DNA of 64,000 nucleotides from Hyalella azteca (lineage: Eukaryota > Arthropoda > Malacostraca > Amphipoda > Hyalellidae), in assembly GCF_000764305.2 (NCBI RefSeq), contig NW_025936455.1, positions 146,812-210,811 of the forward strand, in the 5' to 3' direction. Below are positions 35,223 to 47,560 of this stretch, in pieces. Position 1 is the stretch's first letter, and each line of letters starts with the position of its first letter. The notes under the pieces were generated by a model, which was given only the letters and a program-made list of their open reading frames with translations, made no database searches and had not been told where the DNA came from. The position numbers and the translations under genes are program-made.

Positions 35223-38070
35223 TAATTTTTATTTGTTTGCTGATGTTTGCTGAATAGCCACTACGAAATTCTATTACCTGTAAAATCTAAATTTTTTTAG
35301 AAGTGTAATCTTGAGTAATCGCATAACAGGAACAGGTGAGGTTGAAATGCAATAGATTTTTTCGCTTCGATTTAGTAGATGTAATTGATGTCAGCATGAT
35401 TATAAATTTAAATTTAGGAACAGAATTTGAAAATGTGATCTTCAACTTAAATTATAGGTAGAACTGGTTCCGGACGCAACGTGTCGATGAATTTCTTGGG
35501 TTTGAAATGTTATCCATGCCAGTGATGCCGTATGGAACGGAGGAGAATTCAGAAACAGGCTTTTTTTTAACTTTGGAACAGATTTTTCGGGGAATTCAGA
35601 AACAGGCAGAATTTTAGAATTTTTAGATTGAATTCAAAAGAATTAAGCAACATTTCCTTAAAACATGGATATGTAGTTTATACCTATAGTCTTTTAACCG
35701 CGATTGAAAAATATTGCGTTCATCATCCAGTTATTTAATTATATTAGTTCAAATTAAGAATTATATAATGGGTGGCGAGATTATTTGATAAAAGGACTTC
35801 CAAAATACGTATTATCTATCCCGAGCAGCATCTGGATCAACATCTGGATCAAATATAAATAAAACCTTCACAAATGATGATTTTTGATATCTGGAAAATT
35901 ATTAATTATTATAAAATTTTAAGGAATCACTGACTTTAAGGCAGACATGTTCTCTTCGTAATAATAAATCTAAGGACGTGTATGCCTACGAGTAATTATT
36001 CAATTATTCAAGCGAACTGTAAAACAATAGCAGTGCACGATGCTCGAATGTTTTTATGATTCACACAGCACAATACCCTTACTTTTATCCGAATTTTAAT
36101 CATGGTTTGGATTTAACAATATATTTTCGCTGGAACGGCTGCGAATAAAATATCGCTGACACAAAGGCATAGTTTGCATATCTGGCTGCAATTTATGTCG
36201 CACTTTTTCTTCAGGGTCAGCGAAGGGCTATAGCAAGCGCGAGGTAGGATGAACTGCAAAGTTTAACCTCTGTATCCGAACTTCATATTGTAGTTTCACT
36301 TTTGAAATTCCAGGCAATCTTTTCTTAGTACGAGAGTTTATATTTATGCTGTCCAGCTACGGCTTTCGGCTGGTAAACAATAAAAAACAGAGAATCCTTT
36401 TATTCGGTGCTTCACACTCGAGACTAACAAGTCGAGTTTACTTTTTGGGTGCAGTTGAAATTTTTACTGGGTGGGTAAGATCAAAAATACATTGAATGTA
36501 CTTTTTATGAGTTGTTGAGCTTGAGTTTTTGCGTGTGTTCATGAATTTCGTGTAACTCGTTTTTTAAATAATAGGGATGGCTTGAAATTTGATTTTTTTT
36601 TTGTTTTAAAGTCTTTGCTTCATTAGTAATTTTTTATCGTGTTGAAGATACGTAGCCAACCGGAAGTGTAATCTTTATTTTATAAAGAGTAATTTTTTCT
36701 TCACAAAATTTATATAATGAGCAACACGTCATTCGTCGGCACAATTCTTGCACCCCACGTTTTTGTAGCAAACAAAAATTCAGAACACCATTTCCTACCT
36801 AACCTACATTTCGCCGGTCTAGTAGCTTTGAAGCTTTGAAAAAGCATGGAAATGGCTTCTCCTTGACAGAAACTATATCGGTTTCTGTGGGATTCGATAC
36901 ACGAGTTTTCAAATAGCAATCTCGCGAGAATATCTTCGGTCCTCCTAACGGGAAAAAGTTTGCATTAAGATCTCGCCCTGCTAACTTATGCGAAAGTTTC
37001 TGAGTACGGCTTCTACTGCCAGAGATAACGAATAATTCGTAGATTTAACTGCCATTCTCAAAAGTTTTCCACATTTATTTTTTCAACTTCACGTTTATTT
37101 TCTGCATATTTAATTGAATGTATGTGAAGTGTGATAAATCTGCACCTCGCCCGATACACATGAATGCTTACAAAACATATTAATTAACAGGTGTTTATAA
37201 CGACCATTGAATATCTTTTGAACTTCATACTTAATTCATTTAACTCAATTCGCTTGTTTAAAGGAAGAATAATTTTCATATACTCAATCAGTTTTTATTC
37301 CCCGTTTCTAGGTAATTTCTGTACTACTCAAATGACGAACTCGGAATGAATTACACATGGATAAGCCTTATTTTTTAGCGATTTAAATCCCTATTACATC
37401 AAATCTGTGGTATTTCGAGAATAATTTAATGATGCCTGGAAATTATTCTAAGTCGTCGACATCTGGCTTTGCATTGAATATTGTAGTACCAAAGGGCCTA
37501 AAACTGAGGATTTTGTCTTCAGGCGAACAAAATTAGCATTATTGCAAATGGAAGTCTGTTTGCCTTCGACTTTAAATAAAAGTGAGAGCGGTAAAAATTG
37601 CAAAGGGCGCGTGTTTTTCAACTAGAAAACTTGACGATGCACGAGAATAAAAAATTACCGGGGATTTTAATTTTTTGCATAATTTACTTGAAAGAGGCAG
37701 CGAATCGAAGTGCTGACAGCGGAAAAGATTTATTGAGGTTTTTGATAGAGCTTATTTTTTACTGCGTGCGATCAGCTTTCGAGTCGTAAAATTCGCGTTC
37801 GCGGGAGCTAATTTAATGGATTACATTTTTTCCAAACTACAATTATATGATATGAAGCATTGAATATTTCGTTTTGCTTATAGTCACTTTGAATTTCAAC
37901 TCCAGCAAATAGAATTTTCATGGGAGTAAAAATAAAGAACTGATTTTAAACTTAAAAACGCTTCCGAGCAAACATAAAACAATGTGAAGCATGAGGGCTT
38001 TAAAAAAAGGAAAAGGTATTATTACTCGCATCATCACTCAAAAATGGCGATTAGCTGAAATTTTCTCTCT
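35223..38070. other. AT-rich non-coding stretch
   Basis: No gene recognised. Small local duplications are visible: GAATTCAGAAACAGGC twice (35548, 35592) and CATCTGGATCAA twice (35829, 35841). Confidence 0.45.
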
Positions 38071-39619
38071 ATAGATTTAATCTAATTTTCAATCGATTTA
38101 TAGCAGTCGGTTTTAATATAAAACCACTGATCTTAATTAAGTCTTTCTAAATCGCGCGATTTTTCGCATGAAATGCGATGAAAGTTTTTCTGTTGCCTGT
38201 ATTATTTTAATGGTGCATAAATGTGCTGGACGGCTGCTTGGCTAAGTATTATGTGAATTATGCAAACTGTTCATTTATTATGAAACTGAAGACTTCATGA
38301 ATAATTAACGATGGTTGTTCAATTTCCACTATTTTCTAAATAGCAAATCTGATCAGAAAATATACAACTCTTCATTCCTGCAGCCGAGCATAGCTTAAGA
38401 TTTGTTACACTTAAACTTCATGATGCGGATGAATTTTTCATTATATAATATTAAATAATATTTAAAAAATTGTCCTCAAGCAGCAGACATGACGGAAAAG
38501 TCTTGTAATATATCTCTTCCGTCAACTTCAGAGTAAGAATTGTAAAAAAATGTAATTTCCGTTCTGTGAACAACATAGGAGCTGTGAAGCCTAGGTAATG
38601 CATCCTAAAATAATATGGCGACGAGCAGTACTGCAAGATCTCTGCGTGTAAAATAATTTTATCTGTCACGGGCGTCTACTGCTGTCTGTGTTAGATTGAG
38701 GCATCAAATCTTTCTTATTTGTTCTTGAAACGGAATAAAATGTTTTAGTTTGTATTCAACTTTTGCAACAAATATATTGTGACCCTGCAATCTCTCTGCC
38801 ACTGAACTCGAGACTTTCTCAGGTGTTGTAACCGCAAAAAATGACGATATAGATTTAATCTAATTTTCAATCGATTTATAGCAGTCGGTTTTAATATAAA
38901 ACCACTGATCTTAATTAAGTCTTTCTAAATCGCGCGATTTTTCGCATGAAATGCGATGAAAGTTTTTCTGTTGCCTGTATTATTTTAATGGTGCATAAAT
39001 GTGCTGGACGGCTGCTTGGCTAAGTATTATGTGAATTATGCAAACTGTTCATTTATTATGAAACTGAAGACTTCATGAATAATTAACGATGGTTGTTCAA
39101 TTTCCACTATTTTCTAAATAGCAAATCTGATCAGAAAATATACAACTCTTCATTCCTGCAGCCGAGCATAGCTTAAGATTTGTTACACTTAAACTTCATG
39201 ATGCGGATGAATTTTTCATTATATAATATAAAAAAAAAATCGCCCTCAAGCAGCAGACATGACGGAAAAGTCTTGTAATATATCTCTTCCGTCAACTTCA
39301 GAGTAAGAATTGTCCGAAAAAAATGTAATTTCCGTTCTGTGAACAACATAGGAGCTGTGAAGCCTAGGTAATGCATCCTAAAATAATATGGCGACGAGCA
39401 GTACTGCAAGATCTCTGCGTGTAAAATAATTTTATCTGTCACGGGCGTCTACTGCTGTCTGTGTTAGATTGAGGCATCAAATCTTTCTTATTTGTTCTTG
39501 AAACGGAATAAAATATTTTAGTTCGTATAAAACTTTTGTAACAAGTTTATTGTGACCCTGCAATATCTCTGCAACTGAACTCGAGACTTTCTCAGGTGTT
39601 GTAACCGCAAAAAATGACG
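38071..39619. repeat. 778-bp nearly identical tandem duplication
   Basis: Copy 1 (38071-38848) and copy 2 (38849-39619) both start ATAGATTTAATCTAATTTTC and end GTTGTAACCGCAAAAAATGACG. The first ~370 bp look identical. Small differences appear near the A-run (38455-38470 against 39229-39241), and the last ~120 bp differ at roughly 10%. Frames on the minus strand (38451-38669, 39173-39442) are the same non-coding sequence read twice. Confidence 0.95.
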
Positions 39620-40570
39620 AAACTTTGCCTGAGAGGCGATGTGAGTTCGAGGCAGACGCTTGAAGACTCATCTGCCGAGAGCTTCGTATCGCCGATACTG
39701 TGGCCTTTCACATTTTTCCTGCCAATTTCCGGCAACGAAAAAAAATATGACTTCCGGGTGATATAAGCGAGATGTTCTATACGTAGCAAGCTCAGTATTG
39801 CAATTATTATGAGCTTGGATGGACTTGATTAGCAACGAATAAAAATATGGCGAAGCATACAACTGAATTAAAAGGTGAAGTTTTTGGTCATGATCGTCTA
39901 ACCTTCCCACGTTCGGTGATTTTATTAAAACTTATCTGCAAGTTTTAATGAGAATAGGCCTATATATGTTCATGTATAGGATGCAAGTGTTCATCCGTTG
40001 ATTATATAGTCTATTTAATTCCAACTCACCAGTTCAATTGTTGGCATCTCCAAGATAAATTACAAAAACTTTATTATTTTAACAATATAAATACTCCATC
40101 CAACTCTATGCTATTATTAGAGCATCATTTCTAAAGGTACACAAAAGAGATTCAAAATCCGGTATTACTTTTCATTTGACAGCTCTCTAGTTGATTGCAT
40201 TGAAGCCACCATAAAAAATAGCTTGTCTTCTCAGGAAATGATCTACGCACGCCATGAATTGCTTTGCGGAAAAAATATGTCAATTGCTACAGGGCACGTT
40301 TATCCCAACTCCCCTCTACGTTGCTGTCTGCAGAACTCTAGAGTTACCAGTTTCTTGGGTAAAATGAGAGTCAAGATTTCCCGGGAATTGAGTGCTTCCG
40401 TAGTTCCAAAGAACACTCGAGCGATGAAAAAAACTTTTGTCAACGAAGCTAAAATCACAAGGAATGTTGGCTTCGGCGCAGCAACATTGAACAATTTTGG
40501 AGACGCCTAAGTGGTGTCTCAACGCTCGAGACAAGCGACGGGTTCCTGAATATTGGGTGGTTCGTTTCTC
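39620..40570. other. Non-coding stretch
   Basis: Short overlapping frames on both strands near 40223-40534 have no recognisable domain. Nothing else seen. Confidence 0.4.
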
Positions 40571-42132
40571 TAGAGTGAGCAGGTTTTCACCGCAGAAAAT
40601 GTCAAGTTGAACTCAGCAGGTGAGTTTGCTCTGATGCCAGCGTACGATGAAATGATACCTGAAAACTCATGTAAAACGTTGCGTACATAATTGTGAAATA
40701 TCTTAATGCTTCTCCTCACTGGGCTCCTAAAGGAAAAATATTTTCACCCAGTTAAATAATTTTAGGTGTATGTTTCTCTAGCTAATGATAAACTGATTGA
40801 GGGAATTTTTCGTAGAAAATAAATTATGATTACCAAAATTACATGGTAATTCATGCCAAAAGTCGAATATAAGATGAAAATTGTAGGATCGAAGGAAAGA
40901 AAAATACAGAACAGTTGGCGCAAGCTATTTAGTCGGCACACCAAGAATTTAACATTTTTTTGGATTCGCAAGTTTGTGGCATTGAGACTTGATGATAATC
41001 ATCGTTTTTTGTTTGTTTTGTTCAATAATTTAAGGAGGCTGGCTCATAGTTCACTAATTGTATGTACTCGACTATGTCGCTCGGTACGGGAATATATTCG
41101 CCCACAAATAGGCTTTGTATGAGGGAACGAAGTTACAGTTCGCTTGAAGATGATAGCAACATAGCTGAACTAGCAATATATGCTGGGAATGTGAGCTGCA
41201 TGTCAATTTTATTAAGTCTTTCTAATTTGCTATGACTTCCAATGCATTAATTACTCTACTACGATCAAAGCATACGCAAGGACTGTTGTTGAACTAAAGT
41301 AATAAATTCTGTTGGTGTTTCATCTGCAACTAAATTTTGCGTTTCAAAATTATAGAGTGAGCAGGTTTTCACCGCAGAAAATGTCAAGTTGAACTCAGCA
41401 GGTGATTTCACTCCGATGCCAGCGTACGATGGAATGTTACCTGAAAAATCTTGGAAAACGTTGCGTACATAATTGTAAAATATCTTAATGCTTCTCTTCA
41501 CTGGGCTCCTAAAAGAAAAATATTTTCACCAAGTAAAATAATCATAGGCGTATGTTTCTTTAGCTAATGATAAAGTGAGTGAAGGATTTTTTTGTAGAAA
41601 ATAAATTATGATTACCAAAATTACATGGTAATTCATACCAAAAGTCGAGTATAAGATGAAAACAGTAGTTAGGAATCAGGAATAAAGAACAGTTGGCGCA
41701 AGCTGTATTTAGTCGGCACACCAAGAATTTAACATTTTTTTGGATTCGCAAGTTTGTGGCATTGAGACTTGATGATAATCATCGTTTTTTGTTTGTTTTG
41801 TTCAATAATTTAAGGAGGCTGGCTCATAGTTCACTAATTGTATGTACTCGACTATGTCGCTCGGTACGGGAATATATTCGCCCACAAATAGGCTTTGTAT
41901 GAGGGAACGAAGTTACAGTTCGCTTGAAGATGATAGCAACATAGCTGAACTAGCAATATATGCTGGGAATGTGAGCTGCATGTCAATTTTATTAAGTCTT
42001 TCTAATTTGCTATGACTTCCAATGCATTAATTACTCTACTACGATCAAAGCATACGCAAGGACTGTTGTTGAACTAAAGTAATAAATTCTGTTGGTGTTT
42101 CATCTGCAACTAAATTTTGCGTTTCAAAATTA
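40571..42132. repeat. ~780-bp tandem duplication, half diverged and half identical
   Basis: Copy 1 starts TAGAGTGAGCAGGTTTTCAC at 40571 and copy 2 starts at 41353. The first ~350 bp of the copies differ at several percent with indels. The last 427 bp (40926-41352 against 41706-42132) are identical base for base. Copy 2 then leaves for unique sequence at TTCAAAATTAT. Confidence 0.95.
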
Positions 42133-43269
42133 TTGTATTTTGGGAATGCATTTCGATTCCGGGAAATTTGTGCGCTATCACTAAATATCGCTAAATAAAA
42201 ATGTATTTCGAGCAGTATAAGATGGAACGAAATGTTTGCTGTAAAAAATTGAATAACGTAAGTTGAAGTTATAAAAATGTTCAACCGAATCAGTTGATTC
42301 AACATCGTCAAAATAACCAAAATTTATTCTGGAAGCCACAAAACTGTTCAAAGCAATTCCCATCAGCAAGCAAAAAAATATTTAGACACAGCATCTCATT
42401 GCATGATTTATTACAAGAATTCCGAAAGGCTTTCGCTTTTTTAAAGGGAAGCACTTTGTTTTCTGTGTGTACGGCATTTCGGTCGAACACAGTTCCATTT
42501 CCAATGGACGAGCAATCGGACGGATACCAAGTGATTGATGAGTGGTACACAGGAATACCAACTTTATCTGCAGCCATAAATTTCCCAGCAGAAGCCATTT
42601 GTATCTGGACAGTAAATTTGAATAGCGCAGAAGAGTTGTTAGACGCGAGTTGAACTTCACAGTTAATAACCTCTTAACAACAAGGAATTTTCGAATTCGG
42701 AGAAAAACAATATGTGACTGTTCCTGCACTAAGGAGCCTTGAATTTATCTTCTTGATTAGTCTGATGAAGATGATTTATTTTTTAGTTGAAAACCTGTTG
42801 ATTTCTGCTATAAAAAAGGACCAATTCGATTAAAAATATAATTTTGACTGAAAACATTTTCTTTCTTCCTTATTTTTTTGTTAGACCAAATGAAAATGAT
42901 TACTAAACGCCTCCTCCAATTGATGAGTTTCAAAAATTTTCTCCTGTTGGAATTGCTCTCCATTTTTAACACCAAATATTTGCATGCTATCAAAGTGGAG
43001 AGCGGCAATTGTGAAGGTGTTGCTAATAACGGGCTATTTGAGTAAAGTATGTGTTGAATGTTTTTATTTTACAAATTGGAAATGTCGAAATTAAATTCTC
43101 TGAGCTCCAACTGACGGTATGAAAATGCTTATGAAACGAAGTGTATTTCTTACATAAAACTTACCGTAGCATAGACTCAAGCTAGACGAGAAGCTTCCTA
43201 AATGCCAAACTTTAAAGATACTGTTTGAAGTGTCGTAAAAAAATATTAAATTTGAGACAACATTTTTCA

Positions 43270-43596
43270 TTATAAAATATTAAGACGCCACGCGATCAAA
43301 AGGCTACCGGAAACTTTGAAGCTTTTGATTTTCTTTTGGAGTTGAGATTTCTTGCCATTTCTCATCAGGCTTTTCCTGTATTTGCAAAGAATTGTCGTCT
43401 TTTCGTTGTCTTGCAGCAGTGGAAGAGAACGCTTGTCGAAGACGCTGACCCCTGCTGGAAAGTTACGACGAAGAGCTTCCAGATTTGCGGAAAGATGTCC
43501 CGGAGCTGCAGAGTTACGGGCGGACTCTTGAACCGCTTGGATCGCGGATCTCACAAGCTTGAGTGGATCGTCGCTGATGGTTAAGGTTTGTTCCAA
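43270..43596 (-). CDS. Protein-like open frame, unknown, possible exon
   Basis: I do not recognise this 108-codon frame. It stands out because it lies in a GC-richer patch (about 43400-43590) of otherwise AT-rich DNA, and its composition is less biased to Ile, Phe, Leu and Lys than the chance frames around it. The first part reads DDPLKLVRSAIQAVQESARN, then PAGVSVFDKRSLPLLQDNEK, which could be helical, followed by a basic stretch rich in Lys and Arg. An AG before CGACGATCC on the minus strand (around 43580) could be an acceptor, but no donor or partner exon is convincing. The plus strand is also open over 82 codons, which weakens the case. It could be an exon, a decayed retrogene fragment or chance. 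Confidence 0.2.
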   Translation of the reverse strand: MEQTLTISDDPLKLVRSAIQAVQESARNSAAPGHLSANLEALRRNFPAGVSVFDKRSLPLLQDNEKTTILCKYRKSLMRNGKKSQLQKKIKSFKVSGSLLIAWRLNIL

Positions 43597-45524
43597 GCAA
43601 GATTTTCAACACCTAAAGGTCGAGCAAAACCAAATGTGTAGAGTTTAATTGTTCACATGAATACTAGGATTCTTGTTTATGTATAAGTGCTTCGTTTGAA
43701 TATGGTTGGTATTTATTTATTATTTTTCAAGGAATTCTCTCCCGTCATTTGAATGACGCGTGGAATTGAGGAAGAAAAATGAAATTAGGTGAAATTCACG
43801 AATTCACAAAGATGTATCGTCGGAATATCAGGAAAATTCAAATTTAGAATCTAAACGACTTGGCCAGTTTTATATTAATTTTAGACGAGCATTTTTTCCC
43901 ATGCCTTAGAAATTCCCAACATGCAATATAATATTGTGATGCTCATGCAGCAAAGACCCTTATTGCTTGGTGAGGCAATAACGCAATGGCTGCGACAATC
44001 CATGCCATAATTGCCGCGCTATTTTGCCTAAAAGAATCACCGTGAGAATTGCTGCCCAGCGATGCCCAATTTTGTTACGGCACGAAAGCCGCGCTTGTAT
44101 TTTTCATGCCGCTAAAGCAAAGAAAATTAACAACAAATGAGTTATCCTAATAAAACTAATTCTCAGTACGAAACGAATTGGCTTCAGATGAAAATTCATT
44201 AATGACTGCTCTTTTTCTAATAAAAAATTCACTATGAATTCGTTGAAAAATAAAACAGCAAATATTCCAGGAAACTGTGGCGAAGAGGCAATTTTTTTAC
44301 GGAATACTTATTCAAACTTTTCGCAAAGGCAAAGATGCCAGGTTTCCTGAATTATTGCTGGAAAAACCAAATTTTGGTTAGCATGGAAGTGAATTTTTTT
44401 ACTTCGCATGTCAGGAGGGCTCGGTCCGAGTTAAAAGCGTTGGAGCTTTTGCAGAAAATTTGCGTGGAAGAGGTACAATGGCGCCGTTTCTTTTGTCTTC
44501 TTGCTATTGATGGCACCAAAGCAGTTTTCTAATTACGAAAAGTGTGCTTGAATCTCCGTGAAGTGAGAAGCACTAGACGTGCCATTTTTGAACGGGAATT
44601 ATGCCTCAGATAATTGAAAATTTGTTGATAGTTTGAAATTATTTTTCGGTGAAAATCTTCTTTCTTTGATTACCTTGCTGATAAATATCTGTTAATTTGA
44701 TGACTTATCAACGGGCTCCTTAATGATCAGATTGAAGGTTTTCAGTAGCCTTTCTTGAAATTTCCAGAGTTTCATTCCATAGTTATAGAGTCATGTCCAT
44801 GACTGATGGATTTAAAGAAACTATTGAAACTATATGAACTATACCTCCTGACTGAAACTATTCCTGGGTGCCTGATGCAGGTCCCGAAATGCCAGTTGAA
44901 CAGCGTAGAATTCTTAGTAATATTTCTAGATAAAATGATTTAACGCAAACATGATGATAGTTCTGTATGCAAAATAAGACTTCAGGCGATTCCATTCGAG
45001 TGAAACATGCGTTCATCATGGGCAGCCATGAAGCATAAAGCCATGATGGCCTGTTCTGTTCTGCCATCAATGCATGCCACTGAAATATTCGAGCGGCTTG
45101 TTTGCTGCGTTTGTGCCTGCCTAGATGCAAGTTCAGCTTGTTTGTCATTGGCCGCAGGTCGTTGAACGAAATTTGCATTCAAAACGTTTTAGAAAAATGT
45201 TTAATAAATAAAACGAAATTTGCATTCAAAACGTTCTACAAAAATGCTTGATAAATTTTATATTATGTGGCGTTTGTACTGCGTTTATCAGCAAATTGTT
45301 TTAATGTCACCATAAAAGACACAACTAATCTAGAGGAGTTAATGATTAAACAAGGTGAATGCAATACAGACGCTCATATTTTATTTCACTCAAATTTAGT
45401 ATTTACATTTGTAATATGAAGAAAAAATTTAAATATTGATGTATAAAATATCACTTTTTTTTCTTCAGTTCAAATGATCTAAGAATTGACGTTGCATTTC
45501 AAGATAGTAAAATATGTGAGGGAA

Positions 45525-45549
45525 AAAGAAAGAAAGAAAGAAAGAAAGG
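45525..45549. repeat. (GAAA)n microsatellite
   Basis: About six GAAA units ending in GGAAA. Confidence 0.9.
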
Positions 45550-46184
45550 AAATATCTGCATGTGAAGGAAAAAATATTTTTATTTGAAATAACTTTCTTA
45601 ATGTGACTCCTATGGAGCCAGCTGGGAATATTCGCATCTTGCTTGCGGCATTAGAGCGAATGACGATGATTAAATATTAGCAATTTCCTGAATAATAATT
45701 ATTTTATAAACATTATTTCTCAATAAATAACTTTGATCTATTTTCAGTGGAATATGCAAGTGTAAAAAATTTAAGATATTGTAAAAATGTAAAAACTTAA
45801 GATTTCACGAATAGATCTTATTATAACTATTAGTAATTTATTTTGAAAAAATGCTAACAAAACTCCAAATTTCCGCACTTGTGAACTGAACCATTTCATT
45901 TATATGATTTTCATTTCATAATTCCTGATCGAACTCCAAAAAAAGCTCAGTCTAGAATAGAAGTTAATCTTTCATGAACGACTTCACTCATCTTTCTCTG
46001 ATATTCTTGAGAGACGATTAAAAAATTGACGAAAATGCGGAGCTGGTCAGCGAGACTCGCTTGAAGAAATAAATTTTATATAATAAATTCTGCTCTGTCT
46101 TTGAGATCATCAAAATTTCATTCGCTGCCACGACCATAAGAAGGCAGTCGCCCTTCATGGAACGACGGCCCTGAAGTTTTTTAC

Positions 46185-47560
46185 ACAACAGAAAATTCCG
46201 AGTTTTGAGTTACTTTCCGCCTTGTCTTTCAGTGAAGAGTCGAGAAATAGAATGAAGTTTTTATTCACTACTGCTAACGTTATAACGAGCTTTAAAGCGA
46301 CGCAAAAAACAAACTAATCCTGTTGTGTTGCTCAGGGCTGAGGGAAACTGCATTGGAATGTAAGCTTCAGGCTAATGTTTTTATACTTGAAACATACTCG
46401 TTAAAAACGTTAATCAGATTTTTCCACTTTAGAGTAATCGGAATATTTCAATACCATGGAGAAAGGAAGGATTTGCGACTGATGACTCAACTGGAATGAA
46501 ACAGCTCAACATTATCGACAGCTCGAACTGATGAACGTTAGAGTTATTTTTGACCGCTATCTTAATATGCACAACACCAATTCCTTCTCCTGAATTACTT
46601 TTTCTTGAATTAAATTCTTATTGTTGATGAACGTACTAACTAGTATATAGGACTTTATATTGCGTCAGTTTCCCAACAATGCTTGAAGATAAATGAACTG
46701 CAGGCAAACTAACTAAGATGGAAAACTATTTTGGTACGTGCCATGTATTGGTTTCGTTGCAAGTATCGCGCGAAACTTTCACTACCAAGAATCAGATAGT
46801 AGCAATACCGTTTAAATTTACAAGGATTCCAGATGACGTCTTTGGATTAACAAGCACGTCATTTTCCTGGGAACAACGGAAAATTCCGAGTTTTGAGTTA
46901 CTTTCCGCCTTGTCTTTCAGTGAAGAGTCAAGAAATAGAATGAAGTTTTTATTCACTACTGCTAACGTTATAACGAGCTTTAAAGCGACGCAAAAAAACA
47001 AACTAATCCTGTTGTGTTGCTCAGGGCTGAGGGAAACTGCATTGGAATGTAAGCTTCAGGCTAATGTTTTTATACTTGAAACATACTCGTTAAAAACGTT
47101 AATCAGATTTTTCCACTTTAGAATAATCAGAATATTTCAATACCATGGAGAAAGGAAGGATTTGCGACTGATGACTCAACTGGAATGAAACAGCTCAACA
47201 TTATCGACAGCTCGAACTGATGAACGTTAGAGTTATTTTTGACCGCTATCTTAATATGCACAACACCAATTCCTTCTCCTGAATTACTTTTTCTTGAATT
47301 AAATTCTTATTGTTGATGAACGTACTAACTAGTATATAGGACTTTATATTGCGTCAGTTTCCCAACAATGCTTGAAGATAAATGAACTGCAGGCAAACTA
47401 ACTAAGATGGAAAACTATTTTGGTACGTGCCATGTATTGGTTTCGTTGCAAGTATCGCGCGAAACTTTCACTACCAAGAATCAGATAGTAGCAATACCGT
47501 TTAAATTTACAAGGATTCCAGATGACGTCTTTGGATTAACAAGCACGTCATTTTCCTGGG
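46185..47560. repeat. 688-bp nearly identical tandem duplication
   Basis: Copy 1 is 46185-46872 and copy 2 is 46873-47560, each starting ACAAC(A/G)GAAAATTCCGAG and ending CACGTCATTTTCCTGGG. I see only about half a dozen differences, for example GAGTCGAGA against GAGTCAAGA and a one-base A-run change. The 156-codon frame at 46718-47188 spans the copy junction and has no recognisable domain. Confidence 0.95.

Larger units (their letters stand above)
42133..46184. other. Mostly non-coding stretch
   Basis: AT-rich sequence. It includes one protein-like frame (43270-43596 minus, listed separately), short unrecognised frames near 42294-42729 and 44858-45182, and a (GAAA)n microsatellite at 45525-45549. 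A 29-bp repeat AACGAAATTTGCATTCAAAA occurs at 45167 and 45211. Confidence 0.4.

Noticed and set aside
40853..41902. Two near-identical 69-89 codon frames suggesting a duplicated gene
   Set aside because: The DNA itself is identical over 427 bp, so protein identity carries no information, and no domain is recognisable.
46718..47188. 156-codon plus-strand frame
   Set aside because: It spans the junction of a recent tandem duplication, has AT-rich random composition and no known motif.
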